Source: Halapricum desulfuricans (GTDB lineage Archaea > Halobacteriota > Halobacteria > Halobacteriales > Haloarculaceae). From it: 64,000 bases of DNA. Where the stretch lies: assembly GCF_017094525.1 (NCBI RefSeq), contig NZ_CP064788.1, positions 2,465,030 through 2,529,029 of the forward strand, written 5' to 3'. A program made the position numbers and the translations under genes. Below are positions 34,409 through 49,405 of this stretch, piece after piece (within the stretch, counting starts at the first letter, position 1; every line of letters begins with the position of its first letter). The notes beneath the pieces are model-generated. The model had not been told where the DNA came from, did not search any database, and was given only the letters and a program-made list of their open reading frames with translations.

Positions 34409-34590
34409 GTGTGCTGCCCTCGGTTGACGGTGAAAGGGAGGACGCCGGCGTCGTACTCTTCGGCCGCGATGAGGATCGGCTGGGTCTGCTCGGTGTCGAT
34501 CAACACCGGCGCGCCGTGGGCGATCTGCAGCGCTCGCGCACCGATGATGCGAGCCTTCTCGTAGCGGTTGTACTGCTGGGCCCCCATCAT
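34405..34590 (-). CDS. rpoK: DNA-directed RNA polymerase subunit K
   Basis: The 61-residue homologue of eukaryotic Rpb6 has the invariant [16 protein letters not shown] and the following GAPVLIDTE and [18 protein letters not shown]. It stabilises the clamp and assembly of archaeal RNA polymerase. Two adjacent ATG codons (34590 and 34587) are possible starts and overlap the rpoN stop. The gene is translationally coupled to rpoN upstream and enolase downstream. Confidence 0.95.
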   Translation of the reverse strand: MMGAQQYNRYEKARIIGARALQIAHGAPVLIDTEQTQPILIAAEEYDAGVLPFTVNRGQHT

Positions 34591-34781
34591 TGATACGGTG
34601 CGACGACGTCGACGAGGTCCTCGTGCGAGACGAGCATCCGCCGACAGCAGTGTCGTTCGACGCCCAACTCGTCGAGTACCTTCTCGGGGTCTTCGTCGCC
34701 CTCGCGGGCCCGCTCTTTGAACTCCTCCCATTCGCCGGCGATAACGTTTCCACAGGTGAAACACCTGACCGGTACCATCAT
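34587..34781 (-). CDS. rpoN: DNA-directed RNA polymerase subunit N
   Basis: The 64-residue Rpb10 homologue has the zinc-bundle motif [14 protein letters not shown] followed by [15 protein letters not shown], the CFTCG...CCRRM signature. It anchors the RpoD/RpoL platform. It lies 12 bases downstream of rpsI, and its TGA overlaps the rpoK start region. Two adjacent ATG codons could serve as start. Confidence 0.96.
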   Translation of the reverse strand: MMVPVRCFTCGNVIAGEWEEFKERAREGDEDPEKVLDELGVERHCCRRMLVSHEDLVDVVAPYQ

Positions 34782-34793
34782 ATCTTGATCACC

Positions 34794-35192
34794 TTAGCGG
34801 TAGGACTTCTGATAGCGCGCACGGGCACCGGGTCCGCCCCACTTCTTGGGCTCGGACTGACGCACGTCGTTGACCAGCAGCGAGCGGTCGAACTCCATGT
34901 ACGCGTCGCGCAGTTCCGCGTCGTTCATGTGCTGGACCAGCCCGCGTGCGATCGCCGTCCGGGTGGCGTCCGCCTGCCCGGTCGTGCCGCCACCCTCGAC
35001 CGTCACGTCGACGTCGACCGATTCGCGCAGGTCGTCGTCGGCGATCCGGAAGGGCTCGAGCATCTTCAGCCGTGCCAGCTCCGGTTCCACCAGTTCGACG
35101 GGGCGGGAGTTGATCCGAACCCGGCCCTCGCCGTCGCTCACTGTCGCGCGAGCGATGGCGGTCTTCTTCTTGCCTGATGTGTTCGTTACCAT
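34794..35192 (-). CDS. rpsI: 30S ribosomal protein uS9
   Basis: The 132-residue protein has the uS9 signature [20 protein letters not shown] at the N-terminus, [20 protein letters not shown] in the middle and the invariant C-terminal tail [11 protein letters not shown]. In the ribosome that tail contacts P-site tRNA. The start overlaps the 3' end of rplM by 7 bases. Confidence 0.97.
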   Translation of the reverse strand: MVTNTSGKKKTAIARATVSDGEGRVRINSRPVELVEPELARLKMLEPFRIADDDLRESVDVDVTVEGGGTTGQADATRTAIARGLVQHMNDAELRDAYMEFDRSLLVNDVRQSEPKKWGGPGARARYQKSYR

Positions 35193-35623
35193 GTTACCTT
35201 GGCTCCGAGGCTTGCCGCGAGTTCGTCCAGTTCGACGAACCTGATGTTCGATAGCCGATCCAGCGACGTGTCCTCGAGAACTTCGCCCTCGTCGTCGTAG
35301 GGATTGCCCACGTACACGCGGACGTTCTCGAAGGCTTCACGACCCTGTTGCTCCTTGTAGGGAAGCATGCCACGGATCGCGCGCTTGAAGATCCCGTCGG
35401 GTCGCTTGGGATAGGCCGGCCCCCGATCGGAGCCGATGTCCCGACGCTTCTGGTATTTCTCCACGACGTCGTCCTCGCGGCCGGTGATGACCGCGCGTTC
35501 GGCGTTGACGACCGCGATCGTCTCGCCGTCCATCGCGCGTTCGGCGACCTGACTCGCCACGCGACCCATGATGCAATCACGGGCGTCGACGATCACGTCG
35601 ACATCGATCGTGTCTGTGTTCAT
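35186..35623 (-). CDS. rplM: 50S ribosomal protein uL13
   Basis: The 145-residue protein matches uL13: [77 protein letters not shown]. It sits near the 50S assembly core. The start ATG overlaps the stop of the eL18 gene by 4 bases, and its end overlaps rpsI. Confidence 0.97.
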   Translation of the reverse strand: MNTDTIDVDVIVDARDCIMGRVASQVAERAMDGETIAVVNAERAVITGREDDVVEKYQKRRDIGSDRGPAYPKRPDGIFKRAIRGMLPYKEQQGREAFENVRVYVGNPYDDEGEVLEDTSLDRLSNIRFVELDELAASLGAKVTW

Positions 35624-35970
35624 CGGATCACCCGTACGTTCGAGCCGTCGGGGTTGTTCTGTACTGCCTGTTCGAGCGAGACGGTCTCGCCGACCTGTTC
35701 GATCTTTGTCTCGGCCGAGCTGGAGAAGTCGACGGCCGCGACAGTGACGTCCTTCTGCAGGACACCGCTGCCGAGAACCTTGCCCGGAACGACCACGGTC
35801 TCGTCTTCCCGGGCGTACCGTTCGATACGGCCCAGGTTGACTTCTGCGTGGGTGCGCCGCGGCTTTTCGAGCCGGTCGGCGACGTCGCCCCAGACATTTC
35901 CGCCCGACTGACGGGCGGCCGACTTCAGATCGGCGATGAGACTACTGAGTCTCGGGTTACTCTTACTCAT
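35620..35970 (-). CDS. rpl18e: 50S ribosomal protein eL18
   Basis: This 116-residue eL18 (L18e) protein has [66 protein letters not shown]. It is archaeal/eukaryotic-specific and belongs to the uL15/eL18 superfamily. It lies just downstream of tRNA-Leu and opens the eL18-uL13-uS9-RpoN-RpoK run. Confidence 0.96.
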   Translation of the reverse strand: MSKSNPRLSSLIADLKSAARQSGGNVWGDVADRLEKPRRTHAEVNLGRIERYAREDETVVVPGKVLGSGVLQKDVTVAAVDFSSSAETKIEQVGETVSLEQAVQNNPDGSNVRVIR

Positions 35971-35988
35971 AACGTCCCTCCTGAAAAG

Positions 35989-36073
35989 TGCAGGGAGCAG
36001 GATTTGAACCTGCGGACCCCTACGGGACAGCGCCCTGAACGCTGCGCCGTTGGCCAGACTTGGCTATCCCTGC
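35989..36073 (-). tRNA. tRNA-Leu (anticodon CAG)
   Basis: On the minus strand the gene begins gcagggatagcc and ends ...tccctgc plus the discriminator A; CCA is not encoded. The 7-bp acceptor stem is perfect. The anticodon stem cagcg/cgctg holds the loop ttcaggg with anticodon CAG. A long variable arm follows, as required for a class II tRNA, and the T-loop reads ttcaaat. It lies within the ribosomal block, between rpoD and eL18. Confidence 0.95.
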
Positions 36074-36190
36074 TCGCAATAGTCTGTTTTTCGTGGCCCT
36101 TCAAACCCCTTTCGGTCCGGCGGTCCCGACCGCTCGCACCGCTGGGGGCAGCGGACGGACGCCGTGGGTGTCGAAGGGCAGTTTTCATTG

Positions 36191-36940
36191 TTATAGCTGT
36201 ACCGCGTCTTTCAGTTCCTCGGCGCGACCGCGGATCGAATCGATCCCGGCCTGCACGAGCGTGTCCACGTCGAACGACCCGTCCGTCTCGACGTCGAAGA
36301 CGAACGCGTTCTCGACGTCCGTGACCTCAACCTCGCTGTCAGGGTAGCGCTCGGTGAGGTCGTTGTCGAACTCCTCGGCCGGGACCAGCTCGCCGTCTTC
36401 GGTCTCGATGACCCCGCGAACGATTTCGGGTTCGTCGTCGTGGAACTCGTCGCGATCGCCGACGACCTCGACGCGCTGGAGGTGTCGATACCCGACCGCA
36501 ACGCCACCCTGGTGTTTGGCGTGGTCTTTCCCGTAGCCGAGTTCGGCCTCGGCCTCGAGTTCCAGCCGCTGGCCGTCCTTGAGTTCGATGATCGGCACGT
36601 CCGTTTCGGCCGGCTGCACCATCTCGTCGCTTGAGACGAGATCGCCGGAGTAGGCCGTCTCCGGGCCCTCGACGTCGAGTGCGAGCGTGACAGTGTCCTC
36701 GGCGTCGAACTCGCCGCCGAGCGGCGTCGTCAGCGGGACCAGCCCGAGCCGGAGCGCGAGCTGCTCGTCGAACATCACCGAGGAGTTCTCGATGAACCGG
36801 ACGGTATCGATACTGAACGTGGGCACGTCGGCGATCATCGCCCGGCGGATGCCGTTGGCGAACGCCGGCGTGACACCACGGACGAGGAACTTCGCCTCGG
36901 TGTCGTCGCGCTCGATGAACGTTACGTCGTAGTCTGCCAT
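36191..36940 (-). CDS. rpoD: DNA-directed RNA polymerase subunit D
   Basis: The 249-residue protein is homologous to Rpb3 and bacterial alpha: [53 protein letters not shown] is split over its first 80 residues. An [21 protein letters not shown] insertion domain and a C-terminal dimerisation helix follow. No Cys-rich Fe-S ferredoxin motif is seen in the insert. It nucleates RNA polymerase assembly with RpoL, RpoN and RpoP. ATG at 36940 lies 5 bases beyond the uS11 stop. Confidence 0.95.
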   Translation of the reverse strand: MADYDVTFIERDDTEAKFLVRGVTPAFANGIRRAMIADVPTFSIDTVRFIENSSVMFDEQLALRLGLVPLTTPLGGEFDAEDTVTLALDVEGPETAYSGDLVSSDEMVQPAETDVPIIELKDGQRLELEAEAELGYGKDHAKHQGGVAVGYRHLQRVEVVGDRDEFHDDEPEIVRGVIETEDGELVPAEEFDNDLTERYPDSEVEVTDVENAFVFDVETDGSFDVDTLVQAGIDSIRGRAEELKDAVQL

Positions 36941-36945
36941 TGTGG

Positions 36946-37332
36946 TTACCCGCTGGATTTCGGACTGCGCGTCCCGTCGTGTGGGATCGGCGTGACGTCC
37001 TCGATGCGACCGATCTCCAGGCCCGCACGGGCCAGCGCGCGGATCGTCGCCTGCGCACCCGGACCGGGGTTGGTCTGGAGGTTTCCGCCGGGACCGCGCA
37101 CGCGAACGTGAACGCCCTCGACGCCCTGGGACTGGACGTCCTCGGCGACGGTTTCGGCCATCTGCATCGCCGCGTACGGCGAGGCCTCGTCGCGGTTCTG
37201 CTTGACGACCGTCCCGCCGGAGGACTTCGCGAGCGTCTCCGCGCCGGTCAGGTCGGTGATCGTGATGATCGTGTTGTTGAACGATGCGTGCACGTGAGCG
37301 ATGGCCCACTTGCTGTCCTCGTTTTCTGCCAT
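36946..37332 (-). CDS. rpsK: 30S ribosomal protein uS11
   Basis: The 128-residue protein has [49 protein letters not shown] and the diagnostic [31 protein letters not shown]. It forms the platform of the 30S subunit. The gene follows uS4 with one base between, and the ATG at 37332 is well supported by the homologous start. Confidence 0.97.
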   Translation of the reverse strand: MAENEDSKWAIAHVHASFNNTIITITDLTGAETLAKSSGGTVVKQNRDEASPYAAMQMAETVAEDVQSQGVEGVHVRVRGPGGNLQTNPGPGAQATIRALARAGLEIGRIEDVTPIPHDGTRSPKSSG

Positions 37333-37333
37333 G

Positions 37334-37846
37334 TTATTGATCCTCCGCGCGTTCGGGGTGGAGTTCGTCCGCGAGCGGGCTCGCCTCGTCGAAGGCGATC
37401 GTGCCCTCCTCCTCGACAGCGACCTTCTTCGAGGGGGTCTGGACCCGAGCACCGTCGACGGTGACGTGCCCGTGGACGATGAACTGCCGGGACTGTTCGG
37501 GCGTGTTGCCCAGCCCCTTCCGGTAGGCGACCGTCTGGAGTCGCCGTTCGAGCACGTCGGTCACGTCCAGCCGCAGGACGTCGTCGAGCGCGTCCTGCTC
37601 GCCGAGAATGCCGAGGCGCTTGAGCCGGGCGAGGAACTCGCTCGCCTCCTCGTCGCCGGTGTCGGCGCGGCCGAGCAGTTCCCGGGCCTCACGGCGGTAG
37701 CCGCGCAGTTCTGACTGGGCCCGCCAGAGCTCTTCCTTGTTCTTGAGACCGTACTGGGTGAGCAGTCCGGACTCCTCGCCGATCCGTTCACCCTGGTAGG
37801 GGTGGTTCGGCGTCTCGTAGAACTTGGTGTTTGATCCGAGTGCCAT
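37334..37846 (-). CDS. rpsD: 30S ribosomal protein uS4
   Basis: The 170-residue protein has the S4 RNA-binding domain: [45 protein letters not shown], spread over about residues 85-130. The N-terminal [16 protein letters not shown] is typical of archaeal uS4. It shares one base with the stop of uS13, so it is tightly coupled. The protein binds the 5' domain of 16S rRNA early in assembly. Confidence 0.97.
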   Translation of the reverse strand: MALGSNTKFYETPNHPYQGERIGEESGLLTQYGLKNKEELWRAQSELRGYRREARELLGRADTGDEEASEFLARLKRLGILGEQDALDDVLRLDVTDVLERRLQTVAYRKGLGNTPEQSRQFIVHGHVTVDGARVQTPSKKVAVEEEGTIAFDEASPLADELHPERAEDQ

Positions 37847-38367
37847 TATTCTTCCTCAGCTGCGGCTTCCTCAGCCTGTTCTTCCTTGATCGCCTCAACG
37901 TTGACACCGATCGTCCCCTCGGTACGGCCTGTGGACTTGGTGCGCTGGCCACGGACCTTCTGTCCGCGCTTGTGGCGGACGCCCTTGTAGGAGTCGATCA
38001 TCTTCATGCGGTTGATGTCCTGACGACGCGTGAGATCGAGATCGTTGCCAATCTCGTGAGTCGTCTCGCCGCTGAAGAAGTCGTTGCGATGGTTCGCGAG
38101 CCACTCGGGGACCTCGTCGGCGAAGCCCTCGACCAGTTCGACGATCTCGTCGATCTGCTCCTGGTCGAGGCGACCGAACGTGTCCCGTCGATCGACGCCC
38201 GCTTTCTGGGCGATGATCCGAGCGGCGCGGTGACCGATACCGTTCATGTCCGTCAGCGAACGCTCGACCGACTTGGTGCCGTCGAGGTCCGTCTGTCCGA
38301 TGCGGACGAAGTACTGGAGGTCCTCGTCGTCCTCCGGCGCGTCCGCGTCTGGGTCTTCTGCACTCAT
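37846..38367 (-). CDS. rpsM: 30S ribosomal protein uS13
   Basis: The 173-residue protein has a 20-residue acidic N-terminal extension and then FVRIGQTDLDGTKSVERSLTDMNGIGHRAARIIAQKAGVD, the helix-two-turn-helix of uS13. The tail ends with YKGVRHKRGQKVRGQRTKSTGR. It contacts tRNA and the 50S subunit. The ATG at 38367 is 18 bases downstream of tRNA-Ser, making this the first protein gene of the operon. Confidence 0.96.
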   Translation of the reverse strand: MSAEDPDADAPEDDEDLQYFVRIGQTDLDGTKSVERSLTDMNGIGHRAARIIAQKAGVDRRDTFGRLDQEQIDEIVELVEGFADEVPEWLANHRNDFFSGETTHEIGNDLDLTRRQDINRMKMIDSYKGVRHKRGQKVRGQRTKSTGRTEGTIGVNVEAIKEEQAEEAAAEEE

Positions 38368-38384
38368 GTGTGGGTTGGGTGAAG

Positions 38385-38467
38385 CGTCGTGGCGGGGATT
38401 CGAACCCCGGAGGCTTGACGCCACATGGTTAGCAACCATGCGCCTTGGGCCGCTTGGCTACCACGAC
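38385..38467 (-). tRNA. tRNA-Ser (anticodon GCT)
   Basis: On the minus strand the gene starts gtcgtggtagcc and ends ...ccacgac plus discriminator G. The acceptor stem is perfect, the anticodon stem catgg/ccatg holds the loop ttgctaa (GCT, for AGC/AGU codons), and the T-loop reads ttcgaat. A long variable arm marks it as class II. It heads the ribosomal operon, about 83 bases after a TATA box. Confidence 0.96.
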
Positions 38468-38549
38468 TCGCTTGCAGTGTACTCGCGCCCTCTCGGACTC
38501 GGGGGCCGTCCCCCTGCACGATTCGTACGTGACTGCTCGGTCGTGCCGG

Positions 38550-38557
38550 CATATAAG
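38550..38557 (-). promoter_or_regulatory. TATA box of the tRNA-Ser/ribosomal operon
   Basis: On the minus strand cttatatg stands in GC-rich sequence about 83 bases before tRNA-Ser. It is the best promoter candidate for the whole tRNA-Ser to rpsB block, giving a leader of roughly 55 nt. Confidence 0.6.
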
Positions 38558-38677
38558 CCCAACGGATCACCGTTCGGATGCGGACGCGTGTCACTGGCTC
38601 GCCCGTCACCGGTCGCGGCGAGACGTCTGCCTGCCAATCACGCTACGCTCTATCTGTTCGCTGCGATGATGGCTGAC

Positions 38678-38753
38678 ACTGGTGGCTATCCCATTTCGAA
38701 CTGATCTGGCACGACGGCGTGCCAGATATCGTTCCGAACGGATAGCCACCAGT
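38678..38753. repeat. Nested 76-bp inverted repeat upstream of gyrB
   Basis: Perfect 14-bp arms (actggtggctatcc and complement) lie at 38678-38691 and 38740-38753. They enclose a perfect 9-bp stem, 38704-38712 with 38719-38727, with the 6-nt loop gacggc. The element lies in the 514-base divergent region between tRNA-Ser and gyrB, about 230 bases before the gyrB start. Apart from it and the two promoters I see nothing else there. Confidence 0.75.
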
Positions 38754-38945
38754 ATGAACCCGCGGTCAGCCGCTCCGGCCCGGCGGTCATCCGGAGGTGT
38801 CTTCCCACAGCTCGACGGGCCGACAACAGTGGTGGTTTGCGCCCGTGTGCCCTGACCGATTCCGCATGATCGCGAATAACGCTCACAATAGATAGATAAG
38901 TGAAAACATAATTCCTCATTGATCTATTTCGCGCGCGCACGTGAG

Positions 38946-45064
<6,119 letters not shown>

Positions 45065-45396
45065 CGGCGACGTCCGGGCCGTTTTTTCATCAACGGTTTT
45101 CGGGAGCGCGCTCGTCGCGCGACCCAAAAAGGTTGAAGGGAGTCGTTATTATGGACGTCGAGGACGACGACAGCGTCGCGTGTCTGGACGTCCTGCCGGC
45201 AGAGACACCCACAGACCAAGAGTAGCGGCGACGTCCGGGCCGTTTTTTCATCAACGGTTTTCGGGAGCGCGCTCGTCGCGCGACCCAAAAAGGTTGAAGG
45301 GAGTCGTTATTATGGACGTCGAGGACGACGACAGCGTCGCGTGTCTTGACGTCCTGCCGGCAGAGACACCCACAGACCAAGAGTAGCGAGTAGATA

Positions 45397-45416
45397 GGTG
45401 AAATCGACGTTTCACC
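45397..45416. repeat. Small hairpin after the gyrA repeats
   Basis: Perfect 7-bp arms ggtgaaa and tttcacc with the loop tcgacg lie 8 bases after the last partial gyrA copy. It may be a terminator or the edge of the duplicated region. The remaining 60 bases to the TnpB element show nothing else. Confidence 0.4.
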
Positions 45417-45477
45417 GATCGTATTCGATTTCCGGTTCGAGCCACAGACTGCGATCATAGCGGATACAGCGCGGAAA

Positions 45478-46836
<1,359 letters not shown>

Positions 46837-46864
46837 TTAGCTTACGGATCGATCGACCGCCGTT

Positions 46865-47299
46865 TTGGTCGTGCTCGCGCTCGTCGGGTTCGCACTGATC
46901 GCGGCACCGGTCGCGTCGCCGCCGGACGTCCCCGAGGACCGAATCGAGTACTACGTCGAGGACGGCTGGATGGACAACGAGGATCAGGTGAATCTCGCGT
47001 ACGCGAACCTCACCGAAGCCGAACGCGCGGTCTTCGACGAGGCACGACAGACGAACGAGAACACAAGTAGCGGGACGACGGTCAACGCCTCAGCCGGTGA
47101 CACCCCCGAGTCGCTAACGCCGCCACCGGACAGTATCAGGCTCTACAACGTCCGATACGACGGGGAGTGGTACCTCTTGCAGGTCAGACATCTCACCTAC
47201 GAGGTGGACTTCGTGACACAACAGCTCCCGCGAGTCGGATCGATGGCCGTCGGCGTCGTGTGTCTCGTCGGGGCCGCGTATCGGCGGTTCGCTGTCTGA
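46865..47299 (+). CDS. Membrane-anchored hypothetical protein, 5' end probably displaced by the TnpB element
   Basis: From the first possible codon (TTG at 46865) the frame encodes 144 residues. There is an N-terminal membrane helix (LVVLALVGFALIAAPVA), then an extracytoplasmic acidic domain with EDRIEYYVEDGW, AYANLTEAERAVFDEARQ and IRLYNVRYDGEWYLLQV, and a C-terminal helix (VGSMAVGVVCLVGAAYRRFAV). No ATG or GTG precedes the helix; the frame runs back only nine codons to the TAG adjoining the TnpB right end. The original start was therefore probably lost on insertion. Unknown function. Confidence 0.6.
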   Translation: MVVLALVGFALIAAPVASPPDVPEDRIEYYVEDGWMDNEDQVNLAYANLTEAERAVFDEARQTNENTSSGTTVNASAGDTPESLTPPPDSIRLYNVRYDGEWYLLQVRHLTYEVDFVTQQLPRVGSMAVGVVCLVGAAYRRFAV

Positions 47300-47358
47300 T
47301 CGGCGCGCGCTTTCGCACGACTTTTGGGTATGCCCCAATTATAGGGGGTTACGACACG

Positions 47359-48354
47359 ATGATCTCCAAGGGTTGCGAGCAGTGTGCGAAAGGCGGCAAG
47401 ATGGTGATTTTCGTCTACGGGTACTGCGATCAGCGCGACTGTTTCTACTGCCCCCTTGGGGAGAACCGCAAGAACGTCACCGACGTCTACGCCAACGAGC
47501 GGAAAGTCGAGGAGGACGAGGACATCATCCGCGAGGCCGAGCGCATGAGCGCGATGGGGTCCTCGATCACCGGCGGCGAACCCCAGGAAGTGATGGACCG
47601 GACGACCCGCTACATCTCGCTGCTGAAAGACGAGTTCGGCGATGACCACCACATCCACCTCTATACGGGGATCACCGGCGGTCGGGAGAACATGCGCCGG
47701 CTGGCCGAGGCCGGACTGGACGAGATCCGCTTTCACCCGCCGCTCGAACAGTGGGGGGAGCTGCACGGCACCGAGTGGGAGGAGATCCTCTACATCGCCC
47801 GCGAGGAAGGAATCACGCCAGCCTTCGAGATTCCGGGCATCCGGCCTGAGACGGAGTTCCTCGAGTTCATCGACGAGGGTGCCGCGGAGTTCTGCAACGT
47901 CAACGAGTTCGAGATGTCCCACGGCAACTTCCGGCGGATGCAAGAGGAGGGCTACGAACTCCGGGAGGGCCACATGAGCGCCGTCGAGAGCGGCCGCGAG
48001 GAGATCCTGGACGTGATGGGCGACCACGAGAAGGTCTACTTCTGTACGTCCGTGTTCAAAGACGCCGCACAACACCGCCGTCGGCTCAAACGGATGGCCC
48101 GCAACGTTCGTCGTCCCTTCGACGAGATCACCGACGACGGAACGCTCGTCTACGGCAAGGCGACGGTCGACCCGGGACGCTTCGAGGAACTGGGCGTCCC
48201 GGAGGAGTACTATACCGTCAAGTCCGAGCACGTCGAGGTCGCGTGGTGGCTGTTAGAGGAGATGGTCGGGGAGGGTGACATCGAACGCGGCGAGATCGTC
48301 GAGCAGTACCCGACGGTCGATGGCACGGTCGTCGAGCGGACACCGGTGGCGTAG
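47359..48354 (+). CDS. Radical SAM protein with CX4CX2C cluster motif (COG2108-like)
   Basis: The 331-residue protein has the cluster segment VYGYCDQRDCFYCPLGENRKN near residue 20. The cysteine spacing is CX4CX2C rather than the classical CX3CX2C. SITGGEPQEVMDRT (the GGE motif) and a TIM-barrel pattern (HHIHLYTGITGG, DEIRFHPP, ITPAFEIPG, FCNVNEFEMSH) support the radical SAM fold. I relate it to archaeal proteins annotated as pyruvate-formate-lyase-activating-enzyme-like. The substrate is unknown. An N-terminal CEQCAKGG pair could hold a second cluster or zinc. Its 3' end is duplicated downstream. Confidence 0.85.
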   Translation: MISKGCEQCAKGGKMVIFVYGYCDQRDCFYCPLGENRKNVTDVYANERKVEEDEDIIREAERMSAMGSSITGGEPQEVMDRTTRYISLLKDEFGDDHHIHLYTGITGGRENMRRLAEAGLDEIRFHPPLEQWGELHGTEWEEILYIAREEGITPAFEIPGIRPETEFLEFIDEGAAEFCNVNEFEMSHGNFRRMQEEGYELREGHMSAVESGREEILDVMGDHEKVYFCTSVFKDAAQHRRRLKRMARNVRRPFDEITDDGTLVYGKATVDPGRFEELGVPEEYYTVKSEHVEVAWWLLEEMVGEGDIERGEIVEQYPTVDGTVVERTPVA

Positions 48355-48570
48355 CATACGCCGAACTGCGTGAGGCGTTTCACCGGAACCGAGTGCAACG
48401 AGGTTCCGGCCTTTTTCCCCACGTTTTTGCGAGGAGTGGTAGCCGAGAGACGCGAGGCTACCCGACGAGGAAAAAGTGGGACTGGCACGGTCGTCGAGCG
48501 GACACCGGTGGCGTAGCATACGCCGAACTGCGTGAGGCGTTTCACCGGAATCGAGTGCAACGAGGTTCCG
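48321..48570 (+). repeat. 88-bp direct repeat of the radical-SAM gene 3' end flanking a 74-bp hairpin
   Basis: Copies lie at 48321-48408 and 48483-48570 and differ by one C/T change. Each contains the last 34 coding bases of the radical-SAM gene, including the stop, plus 54 downstream bases with the imperfect hairpin ccggaa...ttccg. The 74-bp spacer 48409-48482 has five-T runs and an inverted repeat pairing ccccacgtttttgcgagg with gaggaaaaagtggg, around ggtagcc/ggctacc. The second copy ends two bases before the SMR gene stop, so the element fills the convergent spacer. Confidence 0.93.
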
Positions 48571-48571
48571 A

Positions 48572-48895
48572 TCAGTGTCCACCGGACGTGAGGTTGAGCC
48601 CGACGATCCCGACGACGATCACGCCGATGAAGGCGACGCGAGCGAGCGTCGCGGGCTCATCGAGGAGCACGATCCCGAGCGATGCGGTTCCGACGGCCCC
48701 GATGCCGGTCCACACGGCATACGCCGTCCCGACGGGCAACTCCTGGACGGCATGTGCGAGCAGGACCATACTGACGAGCAGTGCGGCGACAGTTCCGAGC
48801 GTCGGGAGCGGCTTCGAGAGCCCGTCGGAGTACGCGAGCCCGATCGCCCACGCGATCTCGAACAGTCCCGCGACGAACAGTACGATCCAGGCCAT
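48572..48895 (-). CDS. Small multidrug resistance (SugE/Gdx-like) exporter
   Basis: The 107-residue four-helix protein has the SMR pattern: MAWIVLFVAGLFEIAWAIGLAYSDG with the essential glutamate at E13, LPVGTAYAVWTGIGAVGTASLGIVLLDEP and a final hydrophobic helix. The segment SDGLSKPLPT resembles the SugE/Gdx branch, which exports guanidinium, rather than EmrE. It works as an antiparallel dimer exchanging protons. Specificity is inferred only from that resemblance. No guanidine riboswitch is apparent upstream. Confidence 0.88.
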   Translation of the reverse strand: MAWIVLFVAGLFEIAWAIGLAYSDGLSKPLPTLGTVAALLVSMVLLAHAVQELPVGTAYAVWTGIGAVGTASLGIVLLDEPATLARVAFIGVIVVGIVGLNLTSGGH

Positions 48896-48904
48896 CTTGA
48901 CTCC

Positions 48905-49339
48905 CTATCGCTCGCCGACGACCCACTTCTGACTGTATCGCTGGCCGCAATCACAGACCGCGTAGGCGTGAACGACGTCGCCTTGTGCGTAGATCCCGCC
49001 GACGTCTTCGTTCTGTTCCTCGGCAAACGCGAAGATGAACCGGACAGCGTGTTCAGCGTTCGAGTCGTCGTCGCTCGCGGGACAGACGCCACCAGTCAGA
49101 TCGGATTCGATCGTGCCGTCGGTGTCCATCGCCGCCTGGGCCAGTTCCATCGGGTCCGTGCCGGTCGCCTTCCGGAAAGCGCTTCGGCCGTTCTCGCCCG
49201 GCAGGACGAGGACGACGCCGTTCTCGACGGGTTCGGCGTACGGTTCCAGCGCGTCGAGATCGTCGACGGTGTCTTCCCGGAGAAAGAACGCCACGTCGTC
49301 GGGTCGGTCGCCGGCCAGGAACTCGGATCGCTTGCTCAT
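48905..49339 (-). CDS. DUF5807-like haloarchaeal protein
   Basis: The 144-residue acidic soluble protein begins MSKRSEFLAGDRPDDVAFFLREDTVDDL and ends with DVVHAYAVCDCGQRYSQKWVVGER. Two further cysteines near the end (CDCG) and one at GGVCPAS could bind metal. I associate it with the haloarchaeal DUF5807 family from memory. No function is known. It lies 9 bases upstream of the SMR gene on the same strand, probably co-transcribed. Confidence 0.7.
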   Translation of the reverse strand: MSKRSEFLAGDRPDDVAFFLREDTVDDLDALEPYAEPVENGVVLVLPGENGRSAFRKATGTDPMELAQAAMDTDGTIESDLTGGVCPASDDDSNAEHAVRFIFAFAEEQNEDVGGIYAQGDVVHAYAVCDCGQRYSQKWVVGER

Positions 49340-49405
49340 GGCTGTCAGGAGTCGATCCGCGTGGAAAAGTGGTCCGATGCGGGCGAAGGGAACGCAGAAA
49401 GTGGG

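Noticed and set aside
38686-38940. 84-codon minus-strand ORF between tRNA-Ser and gyrB
   Set aside because: It runs across the nested inverted repeat, lacks acidic bias and has no recognisable domain.
45138-45388. Short ORFs encoding copies of the GyrA C-terminal tail
   Set aside because: They are by-products of the 3'-end duplication; no independent start signal was seen, so they are described as repeats and not genes.
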